In this document: positions 31,061 to 42,567 of the stretch, one piece after another
Layout of the letters: the number at the start of each line of letters is the position of its first letter
Numbering within the stretch: position 1 is the stretch's first letter
Assembly: GCF_040869045.1 (NCBI RefSeq)
Contig: NC_090319.1
Span: forward strand, 228,446,490 to 228,510,489
Direction: 5' to 3'
Length of the DNA: 64,000 bases
Origin: Eurosta solidaginis
Lineage: Eukaryota; Arthropoda; Insecta; Diptera; Tephritidae
Made by a program: the position numbers and the translations under genes
Notes under the pieces: model-generated
Told to the model about the DNA's origin: nothing
What the model saw: only the letters and a program-made list of their open reading frames with translations
The model's database searches: none

Positions 31061-32045
31061 ACTATTAAGGAGCTATGGCACTAATGGCACTGATTCCTGA
31101 ACTTAGCTGGCACTCCCCTAACAGGGTTCCTCTAGTGACTATTACCAGCCGGCACCCTCTAGGAGGGTTCAGCCCAAGGATTTTCGCCACCCAATTTTGC
31201 CGAAACAAACTAAGTTCTTGCTCACAGTCAGAGTTTCAAGCATCAATCTTGAAGAACTGTCCCGTTTACTGTTAGCGATGTGGTAATCGCCAGCGATATA
31301 ACCCCGCAAATCCTCACCGAAGGGCTCCTACGAAATGTGAGTGGCACATGACTTGTCCAAAACACAATATTCGGATGGATATTAAGCGGCCCTGTAGCTG
31401 AAAAGGTATCAACCTTCAGCACTCATGTCACGGAATGCACCGATGACCCCTCAATACACTTTTGAGACAATTTTGGGAACAGGAAGAAGTTAACCAAACC
31501 CAACAACGATCAGCTGATGACGAATACTGTGAAGCACTACCGGACGACCACAATTCGGGAAGAAGATGGACGCTACAGGGTCAAACTGTCGTTCAAGACG
31601 GAATTTTCAGCAAACCTGACACTCGGTCATTTACGACCTGCAGCCCAACAGCAGTACATCAGCATCGAACGAACCCTCGAAAGAAAACCCGAATTAAAAG
31701 ACAAATATTTTGAAGTCGTAATAAGTATTTAACCATGGATCACATGGAACCCGCCTCCCAACAAGAGAAGAGATAGTAAATATTTTTCATTTTATCTACC
31801 ATCTACCCCATCATGCTGGCATAAAACCCGACAGCAAAACCACAAAAGTGCTAGTCGTCTTCAACGCCTACAAAATGTCACATTCTGGCTACTCGTTGAA
31901 CGAGGTCCTCCATACTGGCCCCATATTACAAAATGATTTAATGCTCGTTATACTTAAATGACGACTTTATAAGTTCGTTTTTAACGGCGATATTGAGAAA
32001 ATGTATCGCCAAATACTCATTCATGAAGAAGATAAAAAGACTTTT
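31061..32045 (+). pseudogene. BEL-2: BEL/Pao protease-RT fragment
   Basis: Plus strand, several frames. Around 31340-31480: QNTIFGWILSGPVAEKVSTF and HFLRQFWEQEEV, the BEL/Pao stretch between protease and RT. 31517-31732: EEDGRYRVKLSFKTEF and RPAAQQQYISIERTL. Then HHAGIKPDSKTTKVLVVFNA and NEVLHTGPILQNDLM, and FVFNGDIEKMYRQILIHEED at about 31960-32040 (RT motif A with D). It ends before the YVDD motif. This half does not overlap BEL-1, so the two could be parts of one element or of two. Confidence 0.8.
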
Positions 32046-32053
32046 AGCGAATC

Positions 32054-32949
32054 CTTTTCTGAAAACACCAAATTCTGCCAATAGAAGATTTTCGACTAAA
32101 AACAGTTACCTTTGATGTCAATTGGGCGTCAAATTTGGCGATTCGAATCCTACACAACGGTTGCCACACCATGTTTTCATTGTTCGTTGTAAAAAGCAAA
32201 ACTTTTAGGATTTTTCCGTGGTCTCCTATATAAAATTATAATAGGGGAGACACTTGGCGTTAATTCAAACTGCACAAACAAAAATAACATTTCTAGGATA
32301 AGTCTACGTCTTTCACCAACCAAACGTTGTGATAATGCTGTATATGGTTTTGTCAATTTGCAACAGATGGCGCAACGCTGATTAAATATAGTTGGTAAGA
32401 AGGAATAGAAGTAGCAATTTATCAGTCAAACAAACCACCGCTGTATAGCTTTTCTGAAAACACCCAACTCTGCCAATAGAAAATTTTCGACTAAAAATAG
32501 TTACCTTTGGTGTCAATTGCGCGTTAAGTTTGGCGATTCGGATCCTACACAATGGTTGCCACACCATGTTTTCATTTGGGACAAAATGCATCGATAAAAA
32601 GGACCACATCTCGAAAAAAGGATCAAATTTTAGTTTTATTTTATTGGTATACAAACAATTCGGCAAATTACTAGATTGTCTTTTTCGTTGTAAAAAGCAA
32701 AACTTTTAGGATGTTTCCGTGGTCTCCTATATAAAATTATACTAGGGGACACACTTGGCCTTAATTCAAACTGCACAAACAAAAATAACATTTCTAGGAT
32801 ACGTCTACGTCTTTCACCAACCAAACGTTGTGATAATGCTGGATATGTTTTTGTCAATTTGCACCAGATGGCGCAACGCTGATTAAATAACGTTGGTAAG
32901 AAGGAATAGAAGTAGCAATTTATCAGTCAAACAAACCACCGCTGTATAG
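32054..32949. repeat. Two-unit tandem duplication, ~395 and ~501 bp
   Basis: Unit 1 is 32054-32448 and unit 2 is 32449-32949, both starting CTTTTCTGAAAACACC and ending CACCGCTGTATAG. They differ mainly by ~105 bp present only in unit 2 (about 32577-32685), which replaces a short TGTTCG junction in unit 1, best read as a deletion in unit 1. No coding capacity. Family unknown. Confidence 0.85.
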
Positions 32950-33300
32950 CTAAATGGTTAGCGCAGCGTGCCTAAGGCGTACAGATAATGAAGACTTAGC
33001 ACCCTTCGAAATGGATCTATCTGCGCAGCTATGGCAAGTTGTCTAAAAAACTTTCTGCTTACAATTCCAAAAACAAAATACAATTTTTCAATTATAGATA
33101 AATTAAAAAGTAACAATAATTATCATTAGAAAAAAGTTATTGTTCTGGCCTTGAGCTCGAATCGAACCTTGAATCATTTATCAATAGGCCGATAAAAACA
33201 AAAACAGGTATTATTGTTTGGAACAAATTAGTTTCATTCTTTTACTTAGTTTTCAGTTCTTTGTCATATTTCTTAGAGACACACGTGTATTTTTTTGCTC
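32950..33300 (+). other. Unassigned, with a degenerate tRNA-like stretch
   Basis: TAGCTAAATGGTTAGCGCA at 32948-32966 resembles a polymerase III A box (it overlaps the end of the preceding duplication), and a weak B-box-like CTTCGAAAT follows near 33005. On the minus strand at about 33160, GGTTCGATTCG is a good B box preceded by GGCCTATTG. Both look like decayed tRNA-derived heads; neither is a functional tRNA gene. Confidence 0.3.
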
Positions 33301-33702
33301 GACTAGTCAACGAAATATCTAACCACTAAAACAAGCATTTTTTCTGATAAGTCCGTTGTTTCATTAAAAATTAATGACAATGTGTTTGCCCGAACATTCA
33401 ACACTTCTATTTTTAATGCCTCGCCTAAATTATCTCCCAGATGAAATGTCATTCTTCTAATACCTTTTATTGACAGAGCAATTTTCGTGGTAAGAATTCC
33501 ATTGAAGTAAATTGAAAATTATATGTGGGTTTATAAATTTGTGGCAAGGTTTATGAGCAGTATTTTTAATTTTCGTTTCAGTGCAAAGGAAATAAAAGTA
33601 CCATAACCCTGCCGAAAAACGACCAAAATTGAAAAAAAGGGACCAGCGGCCTAAATGGGTTTGGAAGGGACAATTTTTGGTCCAAATGGACCAAAGTGGC
33701 AA
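33300..33702. repeat. Dispersed non-coding repeat, copy 1
   Basis: Matches 42575-42985 in order and on the same strand, at moderate divergence (shared blocks: ATGCCTCGCCTAAATTATCT, the ATGTCATT...TTTTATTGAC stretch, AAAAGGGACCAGCG). No frame. Family unknown; abuts a truncated non-LTR element on its right. Confidence 0.75.
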
Positions 33703-34965
33703 CCAAATGCAAGCTTCCTCTCCAAATACATGATGATGTCAAACTTGTAATGCCTATCCGCTCACCCGTGGATAGGGCATGTCTTCAGGCTGATCTGAAT
33801 AGTCCAGGTGACTGGTGTAATGTAAACGCCATGTCACTAAACCTACCTAAATGTAAGTTCATGTGTTTTACAAGGAAGTCCTTCCAATCCCATGATTATG
33901 TTATTGGCGACTATGTAATCAAGCAAGTCACTAATTTTATTGATTTAGGCGTTAAAATGGACCCAAAACTCGATTTTAAACTTCATATTTAATCTTGCGT
34001 GAATAGCGCTAAAGGTACTTTGGCTTTCGTTAAACGTTGGTCTAAAGAATTTAATGACCCATACGTTACAAAAACTCTTTTTATATCATTGGTCAGACCT
34101 ACTTTGGAATATGCTTCAATAATTTGGAATCCGCTTTATCATGTTCATTCTGACAAGCTGGAATCGGTCCAGGAACAATTTTTGCTTTTCGCTTTAAAAC
34201 ACTTACCATGGGATCCTTCTAAAAATCGTCCCCCCTATTGCAGCCGGTTAAAACTAATACAGCTGCCCACATTGCAGAGCCGCAGGGAGTTGCTTGGTGT
34301 CTTATTTATTGTTAAATTAATAAGAGGGTCAATAAATGGTCCATTTTTGCTTGGTGAAATTAAGTTTAACGTTCCTATTAGGCCATCTAGACATTTTCAA
34401 TCAATTTTTGTAGCTACATGCAGGTCGAATTATGAAATGCACGAACCACTTCGATGTTTATGTCGTGATTTTAATAAACACTGTAAAAATTTAGACGTCT
34501 GTACCTTTTAACTACATTAAATTTGAAATGAAGCAAAGAACGCTAAACCGTGATATACCTCTGTTTCAAATATGAAGTACCAGTTACTTGAAACTTGTTT
34601 GCAAAATTGCGTTGTGATCATTATTTTTATATGTATGCAATCAAATTTACTCTGTATAAATTCTATTCTGTATATATTTTATCGACTATTATATTGCTTT
34701 ATTGTCAATTTCATAAATTATTATTTAATAGCTCCTTCATGAGTACATTTTAACACATTTACAACATTTTAACTTTTGCTTACTTCTATGTTTTGAATTG
34801 AAATTTTCAAGCGTTTATTAAATACTGTTTAAATATTACTTTAAAATTGATGACTGCTTATGTTGTTTAAATCGTGTATTACATCTGAGAATTAAGTGTC
34901 GGTATATTTGGTCTGTATAATTGTTTAATTTGTAGACTGATAAATAAATAAATAAAAAAATAAAT
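33703..34965 (+). pseudogene. N2: 5'-truncated jockey-like RT, C-terminal half
   Basis: Begins inside RT motif C, here decayed to IHDDVKLVMPI. Two frames, 33696-33992 (LNLPKCKFMCFTRK, VTNFIDLGVKMDPKLDF) and 33999-34511 (KGTLAFVKRWSKEFNDPYV, SLVRPTLEYASIIWNP), separated by a TAA, end in the conserved C-terminal region. A non-coding 3' UTR runs to an A-rich AAAT-repeat tail at about 34940-34970. Same broad clade as N1, different family. Confidence 0.85.
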
Positions 34966-35780
34966 ACATATAGTACATATAAGTGAGGCAAAGTATTGTT
35001 GCATAAAATTTTATTGACCACCACAAGTATAAAATTTCACATAATAATAATTTTTTTCGAAAAATAAGACCGAATAACTGCAGTCATTGTTTACGAATTT
35101 AGAAACAATGAGAATGGCAAATACGAACGCGTATGAAATGTAATGTCAAAACGTATAAGCACATGGTTGTATTTCAATGCACGAAAATGCTTTCAAAACG
35201 CATGAAATTGTTAAAATAAAGTTGAAAAAAGTTGATAACAACTTTAATATAATAAAAAGCTTGTTTTAATAACAACAAATACGTCTTATATATTCTATAT
35301 ATACATTAATTGGTAAGGGTTATCTCATTTTAAAATTTAAGCTAAATAATCTAAAATTTTTTTTGAAACTGAGTCGAGGAGCACTATGCGTGTGAATGTA
35401 TGACTTTTCAGCGATCAGCTGTTAGTTGCCCTACTTGATAAGACTTACAATGGTATTAGGCTCGAGGCAGAGTGCTCGCTATAAGCTATGCTACGCGAAA
35501 AACAATTTTTATTTTCATATATTTTACAAACTTGAAACGTTTCTGTCACTGAGACAACTTTTACAATTTTCCATAAGAATTCATTTTCATAGCTTTCTAT
35601 CTTTATATTATAGCAACGCTTCTCGCTTCCACTTTGGCCTCCTTACTTTTTGTTTGGCACGTTGATATAGTTATTCTCTCACAAACTCTAAATATCTCTC
35701 GGTAGTTTGAATTAAGTAAGTGGCAAGTACACTTAATATACAACAAATTAGCTTCAGTCTTTTACTGAGAAAAGAGAGAT
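34966..35780. other. AT-rich stretch, nothing recognised
   Basis: About 815 bp with no supported gene or repeat. A frame at 35426-35665 looks like chance. Confidence 0.5.
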
Positions 35781-36660
35781 AACAGTTGGCCTACCGCAAG
35801 GATCGGTGCTGGCACCAATACTGATCAATATTTATATCAATGATATAACTAATTCTATAAAGTACTGTGATATTAAACTTTTCGCGGATGATACACTACT
35901 GTTGCTTAGCGGAGACAATATAACTGAAATATATACTAAACTGCAAGAAGATCTAAATAGTGTTTATGATTGGTTATGCGTGAATAGACTTAAAATGAAT
36001 GTCAACAAAACCAAATTTATGGTCATTGCCAGACGAAATTTCCTGCAAAATTTAAATATTAACCACGAAGTGATCGAAAAAGGCAACACCTCCAAATATT
36101 TGGGAATAAAAATAAACGATATACTCAATTTCAATGAGCACGTTGATTATACAGTGGGAAAAATATATTTTACCCAGAGAACCTGCAAATATTTAAATAA
36201 GAAATACAAAGTAATGGTTTATAGATCAATAATCGAACCACAATACAGCTACACGAATACAGCTACAAAAGCAACAGAACCGAGCTATGAGATTCATTCT
36301 CAAAAAACGCTATGACACACCTATCAGAGTCATGGTTTCTGCTCTAAATTGGCTAAGCATTAGACAGTAACTTTTTTATTATACTATGAAATTTATTACG
36401 AACATAATAGACGGTAATTTGCCTGCGTACTTAAAGAGTAACATCAAATATGTAAAAGATATGCATTCTGTAAATACTCGAATCAAAAATAACTTCAACC
36501 TACCTGCTTACAAAACTGAAGCATACAAATGTAATTTGTATTATAAGTGATTAAACTGCTATAACGAGCTACCTAATGTTATCAAATCATGTAATGCCAA
36601 TAGATTCGAAAAAAAAAAATATTGTATATTTATTGTAAAACACTACCAATTTAGTACTGT
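35781..36660 (+). pseudogene. N3a: 5'-truncated non-LTR RT
   Basis: Starts at RT motif B (TVGLPQGSVLAPILINIYIN), then LFADDTLLLLSG (motif C, FADD kept) and the thumb region (NRLKMNVNKTKFMVIARRNF, KYLGIKINDILNFNEHVDYT). Frame lost near 36180 and again at 36315; the last coding block is around 36385-36560 (KFITNIIDGNLPAYLKSNIK). The stretch 36212-36245 (ATAGATCAATAATCGAAC) is the uninterrupted form of the site split by the CACTA element in the N3 copies at 39518 and 61599. Confidence 0.85.
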
Positions 36661-36744
36661 ATAGGCAGGCTTCCATAGAATCAACAAAAATGTATGCCTG
36701 CTAAGTATTCTGACATGAAGCGTCTTACAACAATTTCTCTTCCA

Positions 36745-37370
36745 TGCTCTCGTGCGCATACAATAAAAGTCGCCGAAGCACATACTGCAACGCATCACTC
36801 GATCATATCTGTGCATCGCCGTTCGGATGTTGCCTTCGCGCTTTACGAACATGCGTAAAAGTCGCCGAAGCACATGCTGCAACCCATCACTCGATCATAT
36901 CAGTGACCCCCAGCGGTAAGAATATACTCGCGGTAGGTATGCCTGTCGTAAGAGGTGACTAAAATAACAGATTCAAGGGGTGTGTAGCGCAACCCTTCAG
37001 GTTGCCAGCGGAATATATAACTTCTCCAAACCTAATTGTCAACTCACTTATCCGCGGCGAATCCTGTTTCACTAACAGACGAGGCTCTGGCGACCCCAAG
37101 CTCCTCATGGAACTTGGGGGTGGGGAGGGAGGCGGTGGCCTGAAGGTTTAATGTGGCCACATAAATCGCTCCCGAGATGGTCGGGCTAGCACCTTAATGG
37201 TGCTGTGGTACCGGAGCGTACCAGATCTGTATCCGACAAAGGACCATCACATCGATAACACTCCCCAAAGCCTTCGGGGAGCAACATTATCGCTACAACA
37301 ATAACAACAACATCATCATATCAGTGCATCGCTGTTCGGATGTCGCTTTCGTGCTTATTCGTAAACGGCC
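36745..37370. repeat. Short tandem repeat of ~100 bp, second unit split by a retroposon
   Basis: Unit 1 starts at about 36763 (AAAAGTCGCCGAAGCACATA) and unit 2 at about 36857; unit 2 resumes after the retroposon at 37315 (CATCGCTGTTCGGATGTCGC), parallel to 36811-36850 in unit 1. Confidence 0.7.
36906..37314 (+). mobile_element. CAA-tailed short retroposon, copy 1
   Basis: 409 bp with a 12-bp TSD (ATCATATCAGTG at 36894-36905 and 37315-37326) and an A/C-rich CAACAA tail. No coding capacity. It closely matches 41011-41433. The start contains GGTATGCCTGTCGTAAGAGG, the end CTTCGGGGAGCAAC; I recall this sequence as abundant in tephritid genomes. Probably a non-autonomous derivative mobilised by a non-LTR element. 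Confidence 0.8.
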
Positions 37371-37504
37371 TTCATACCAGAGATAACTGGCATCAAAATA
37401 GTGTTAGCGTGATTCGGAGGTCTCCCACAGTTCAGCACCATACGGTAGTTCATAGATATAACTAGGTTAGAATTATATGTTAGTATAGTTAAGATTATTT
37501 TATA

Positions 37505-38545
37505 CTAGCAGACCCGTCAGAGGTTGTTCGTTCTGCCCTAAATTTGGTCTATCTGCATACATTTTAATAAGCTTTTTCCGTCTAACTCTGCCCCCTCCAC
37601 ACTTTTTCTTAATCCTTTTATTCACTCCTCCCTCCGTCTTTTCGCTTCATCTATCTCTATATTCGTCGCACTCTATCTCTGTATCAGTCTCTTCTCCTTC
37701 CCTCTTTTCTCTTCTCTCAAGTTTTTCCCATTCTTCTTCATCCCTTATTGCCAAGCAAATCGAATAAGACGTATGTAAATAGTTATGTGGGTATTATTAA
37801 TTCATGTCTTTATTTCGGCTTCGTATGCATATTTATCAGTTTTGCCAGGTTGATGCGACTAAATCGAATATCACAATGAAAATTACTTTAAAGCTCTCAG
37901 CAACAGCTTCCATTTGATATTCATATTACACACACATTCTAGGAGTATCCGGGTCCAGGTTTTGGCCTATATCTTGAGACCCTAGTCCCCCAGCGGTATA
38001 AAAATTACTCTGCACTAAAGCACTCATCAACAGCTTCAATTTGATACCCATAATGTAAAAACACATCCTAGTGTTATCCTGATCTACGTTTTGGCCTCAA
38101 TCTCGAGACCCTAGTCACCAATAGGTATGAAAACTACCCTGTACATTTGTTATCCATATTCTATAAACACATTATAGGGGTACCCGCGTCCACGCTTATA
38201 TCTCGAGACCCTAGTCACCCGCGGGTACGAAAAATACCCCGTATCAAAGTACTCATAAACAGCTTCCATTTGATACCCATATTGTACAAACATATTCCAG
38301 GATTACCCAGGTCCACGTTTTGATCTCAAGACCCTAGCCAGAACGGAATAAAAATAATCCTATGTCTCCTGGTTCTAAGCTACCCTTCCACCAATTTTCA
38401 GCCAAATATGTTCATCCGTTCCTTCCTCTTCAATCACTCTTTATCTAAGCGCATCAAAATCCGTTGCGTATTTTTAAAGGTTTAAGCATTCAAAGGGACA
38501 TAGGGACAGAAAAAGCGACTTTGTTTTATACTATATAATGATTTA
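37505..38545. repeat. Unclassified dispersed repeat with internal ~120-bp tandem units
   Basis: Begins ACTAGCAGACCCG and ends near GCGACTTTGTTTTATACTA, a pair of edges I recall from common insect repeats without being able to name the class. Inside, about 37870-38350, four imperfect ~120-bp units share CTCGAGACCCTAGTC-type and ACAGCTTCCATTTGATA-type motifs. A pyrimidine-rich stretch lies at 37600-37740. No frame. Confidence 0.5.
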
Positions 38546-38549
38546 CATC

Positions 38550-39058
38550 CATACTAATCTATAAACCTACGCCCGAAGTTAAATAACGCAGCGAATGCTG
38601 TATATGTACGTATGTATGTGTCGCATCATACTCACTCAAAAGCAATTAGCGCGCCCAGCGAACAACCACACAAACAAATTTTTTGGTAAAAATGTTACTT
38701 TTGTTTAAACAATTTGGCTGATATAAGAAAGGAATCAAGTATTTTTTTTGATGCAGATCGAAGGTAAATATTTCAAAGTTTTAACTAAAAGTAGATTTTT
38801 TTAAATCCATCCATCCGTTTATGATTCATAGCTGTGTAAACAAAAATTTTATAATTTTTTACTACTTTTTGGCAATTTGCCACGTCCCTATAATATATAT
38901 CTTCAAATTATATTAACTGTACCATCTCACGTAGCTAAGCTTTCAAATGCAAAAAACCGTTTTAAAATCGGAGCATTCTGTGTGAAGTTATGTGCATACA
39001 TGACATTTAGCGACTATATATTATAAGATTTATAGATAGATATATATAAATTGTAAAC
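38550..39058. repeat. Unclassified AT-rich repeat next to N3b
   Basis: Short inverted ends are possible (AATCTATAAAC at about 38558 against GATTTATAGAT at about 39029). Its right part (38871 onward) is repeated at 60951 as the start of the segmental copy; its left part is absent there. Confidence 0.4.
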
Positions 39059-39518
39059 AGATATAAGCTAGGCTTAATTAAGCACTGTTCAATATTTATA
39101 TCAATGATATAACTAATTCTATAAAGTACTGTGATATTAAACTCTTCGCGGATTATACACTACTGATGCTTAGTGGAGAAAATATAACTGAAATAAATAG
39201 TAAAATGCAAAAAGATCTGAATAGTGTCTATGATTGTTTATGCGTGAACAGACTTAAACTGAATGCCAACAAAACCAAATTTATGGTCATTTCCAGACGA
39301 AATTTCCGGAATAGTGACCTGCAAAATTTAAATAGTAACCACGAACTAATCGAAAAAGTTAACACCATCAAATATTTGAGAATAAAAATAAATGATAAAC
39401 TCCATTTCAATGAGCACGTTGATTACACAGTGGGAAAAATAGCTAAAAAATATATTTACACAAAGAAACCGCAAATATTTAAATAAGAAATACAAGGTAA
39501 TGGTTTATAGATCAATAA
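39059..39518 (+). pseudogene. N3b: non-LTR RT fragment, left of CACTA insertion
   Basis: Same family as N3a. Motif C reads FADYT instead of FADDT, so a catalytic Asp is lost. Thumb region 39166-39486 (NRLKLNANKTKFMVISRRNF). Ends at TAA (39516-39518), the 3-bp TSD of the CACTA element; the RT resumes at 42200. Confidence 0.85.
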
Positions 39519-40199
39519 CACTACTCAACAAATTTTGATCAACTTTAGTCTCCAAGAATAAAATAGGCCTTTCCTAAAGTGAAATTTTCTCCAGATTCCG
39601 AATATGACTTCGAAAATATGAAAATTCCCATTTTTGCAGAACACTACGTCATATAGGAACGGCTCAAATTTGTATTTTTTATTTTTTCGTTTTAAACTGT
39701 TGAATTATGCATTATACTAATTCCCATAAATATTGATTGCCTTCACCTCCCTTAAGTATCTTCAGTAGTTTGGCCACTATGCCAAAAACCGTTAAAAAAT
39801 GTTGAAAAAAAACGAAATTTTTTACAAAATTTCAGATTTAACCACTTTAAAATCGGAAAAATTCTATTGACGAAAAAAAAGTTAGCCCTCCTATGTTGTA
39901 GGTAATTTAATTACGAAAATTTTAAGCATACCAGTACAACAATCAGACGTGCCGTTGAGACTATAGCCCCGTTAGCTTGCAAGCGTCTATCCTACAATTT
40001 TATATAAAGACAGTTTTTATTCAAACTACGTTTTTTTTATAACGTTTTTTTATAGACATATGTTTGCACGTTAAACTGTATTCAATTGAGTAATATGAGT
40101 ATAAATCAGCACTTCAGTAAAAAACAACAACGACAACAACATTAAATACATACATATCTACATCTTAAAAAGTCAAATTGAGCGATTTTACCGTTGTGG

Positions 40200-41705
40200 T
40201 CAATAGTGAGGGACGTGGGTACTTTTAACTACCCGTTTATAATTTTCTGGGTTTGTCTCCCGTATTATTGTCCAGCAATAATCTCCCATCATTTCTTCAT
40301 TCCAAAAACCTTGGTAAAGCTTTTCAAAAATCATGAGGTCTTGGTGAAACCTTTCAGGCTGTTCATCACTTTCAGCACCTAGGTTTGCGGGAAAATTATC
40401 CAAATGTGAATGCAAAAAATGCATTGGATATGCTTAAATAAGTTTCTTTAGTACTCTCAGAATGCGCCACTGGTATTGGCGGTAACGAATTTCCTTTATG
40501 GAGTAATGCTGCTTTTAAACTATGCTTTGAACTGTCTATAAACAAGCGCCAATCATCCACTTTATTTTCTAATTTTAGTGCTTCAAATAAACCTTGAACA
40601 TCATTGCAGTAGCAAATATTTTCACTTTTAGTAAAAAAAGAAGAGAAAGTCTTGTGTCAATTTGGAAATTTGGAAGTACTTGTCGAAGGGCCCAGGCTGC
40701 CCCATTGCTGCAAACGCGATCCTAGAACTTCGCTATCAAATTTCGATAATTTCAAATCTCTGGCCAAGTCATTAAGTTCCGCTTGTGAGACTCGATGTGG
40801 GACCTCTCCTTCTTGTTCACTGTCTGAATTATCTGCTTCGGAGTCACTTTCGCTTGAGGCTTCAAAACTTATAGGCGGCCTAGGTATGGGTAAGGTATGG
40901 TCATGTAGTTTTGGCTTTTTAGCTGATGCTATATTTGGATAACTTATTAATTTCCTCTTTTTTCTCGTTTTACCTTTAAGTTCTATCACGCAAAAATAGC
41001 AGTGGTCGTGCACCCCAGCGGGTTAGGGGATCAGAATATACCCGCGGTAGGTATGCCTGTAGTAAGAGGCGACTAAAATACCAGATTCAAAGGGCTGTGT
41101 AGCGCAACCTTTTAGGTTGCCAGCGCAATATATAGCTTCTCCAAACCCAATTGTCAACCTCACCTGTCCGCGGCGAATCCTGTTTCACTAACAAACGAGG
41201 CTCTGGCGACCCCAAGCTCCTCATGGAACTTGGGGGTAGAGAGGGAGGGAATGGCCTGAAGGTTTAATGTGGCCACAAAAATCGTTCCCGAGATGGTCGG
41301 GCTAGCACCTTAATGGTGCTGTGGTACCGGAGCGTACCGGATTTGTATCCGGCAAAGGCCCATCACATCGATAACACTCCCCAAAGCCTTCGGGGAGCAA
41401 CCTTATCGCTACAACAACAACAACAACAACAACAGCACTGGTCGTGGTTAAAGGGTTCAGTCATTCATCATTGGAACACCAAACTTCATGTTATGACCTT
41501 TACCCGATACCCATCTCATTAAAGTTAATCTACAGGAGGCGCAAATAAAATGAGGTGTCCAAGATTTATCGAGATTTTTTACACGGAAACCGAAATAATG
41601 AAAGTATGCATCTTTGACAGAATTAGTTATTTTCCGACCTGAGTTTCCGAAAATATAATGTCCGCAAATGAAGCAAAAATCATCCGGATTATTTTTACAT
41701 TTAAA
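40200..41705 (-). pseudogene. CACTA-associated zinc-finger/transposase-like gene, copy 1
   Basis: Minus strand. About 41705-41450: Cys-rich start (CKCKNNPDDFCFICG ... WTPHFICASC) then GKGHNMKFGVPM, interrupted by a stop and by the retroposon. 41013-40657: CYFCVIELKGKTRKKRKLIS, a basic KKPK motif, an acidic Ser/Asp/Glu tract, AELNDLARDLKLSKFDSEVL and GSRLQQWG. After a shift: NICYCNDVQGLFEAL and WRLFIDSSKHSLKAALLH. 40424-40200: LHSHLDNFPANLG and DEQPERFHQDLMIFEKLYQG. I recognise this as a protein family widespread in arthropod transposons. The central part, expected to hold catalytic residues, is deleted between about 40430 and 40450. Confidence 0.65.
41011..41433 (+). mobile_element. CAA-tailed short retroposon, copy 2
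   Basis: 423 bp with a 13-bp TSD (AGCAGTGGTCGTG at 40998-41010, AGCACTGGTCGTG at 41434-41446) and a CAA-repeat tail (41411-41433). The paralogous position 63080-63092 has a single AGCACTGGTCGTG with no insert, which proves the boundaries. Closely similar to the copy at 36906. Confidence 0.9.
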
Positions 41706-42199
41706 ATCTCTTTTGCAACAAAGCCATCTCTTTTGCTATAGTTTCAACGACACGTCCGATTGTTGTACTGGTATGCTTAAAATTTTCGTAGTTAAATTAC
41801 CTACAACATAGGAGGGCTAACTTTTTTTCGTCCATAGAATTTTTCCGACTTTAAAGTGGTTAAATCTGAAATTTTGCAAAAAATTTATTTTTTTCTTCAA
41901 AATTTTTTCAATATTTTTTGGCATAGTGGCCAAACTACTGAAGATACTGAAAGGAGGTGAAGGCAAGAAATGTTTATGGGAATTAGTATAATGTATAATT
42001 CAACAGTTTAAAACGAAAAAATGAAAACTACAAATTTTTGCCCTACATATATGAAGTAGTGTTCTGCAAAAATGGGAATTTTCATATCTCGGAAACTAGA
42101 TCTGCCACAGGAAAATGGAAGTTATATTCGGAATGAGGAGAAAATTTTCCTTTAGGAAAGGCCTATTTTATTTTTGGAGATTTTTTTTGTCGAGTAGTG

Positions 42200-42567
42200 T
42201 AATCGAACTACATTTTATTTACTGTCCGACTATATTTTTCATATTGTTAGATAGTCAGATATACAAGCTCCGAAAGCAACAGAGCCGGGCTATGAGATTC
42301 ATTCTCAAAAACGCTATGACATACTATCAGAGACATGCCCTCTGCTCTAAATTGGCTAAACATTAGGCAGTAACATTTTTATTTTACTATGAAATTTATT
42401 AAGAACATAATAGACGGTAATTTGCCTGAGTACTTAAAGAGTAACATCAAATATGTAAAAGATATGCATTCTGTAAATACTCGAAGCAAAAATAACTTCA
42501 ACCTACCTGTTTATAAAACCAAATCAGGCAAATGTAACTTGAATTATAAGGGATTATTACTAGTGAC
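42200..42567 (+). pseudogene. N3b: non-LTR RT fragment, right of CACTA insertion
   Basis: Resumes the RT C-terminal region (IYKLRKQQSRAMRFILKNAM, then FIKNIIDGNLPEYLKSNIKY). It ends about 42567 at a junction with a dispersed repeat. Matches the end of the window (63830-64000). Confidence 0.8.

Larger units (their letters stand above)
39519..42199. mobile_element. CACTA-type DNA transposon with ~450-bp inverted ends
   Basis: Ends CACTACTC ... GAGTAGTG, TSD TAA (39516-39518 and 42200-42202), checked against the uninterrupted N3a site at 36.2 kb. The inverted arms are long: 39519-39967 and 41735-42199, similar throughout (shared AAAATAGGCCTTTCCTAAAG, TTTAAACTGTTGAATTAT, AAGTTAGCCCTCCTATGTTG). 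CACTA ends plus a 3-bp TSD define the CACTA/EnSpm group. The interior carries a damaged minus-strand gene. A CAA-tailed retroposon (41011-41433) entered later. Confidence 0.75.

Noticed and set aside
31462..31713. Small host gene at 31.5 kb
   Set aside because: It is one of several overlapping frames in a BEL/Pao remnant; the conserved peptide blocks hop between frames.
35426..35665. Possible gene in the AT-rich stretch near 35.5 kb
   Set aside because: Short, biased composition, no motif, no flanking signals.
37600..37740. Pyrimidine-rich tract as a regulatory or splice element
   Set aside because: Simple low-complexity stretch within a dispersed repeat; nothing else supports function.
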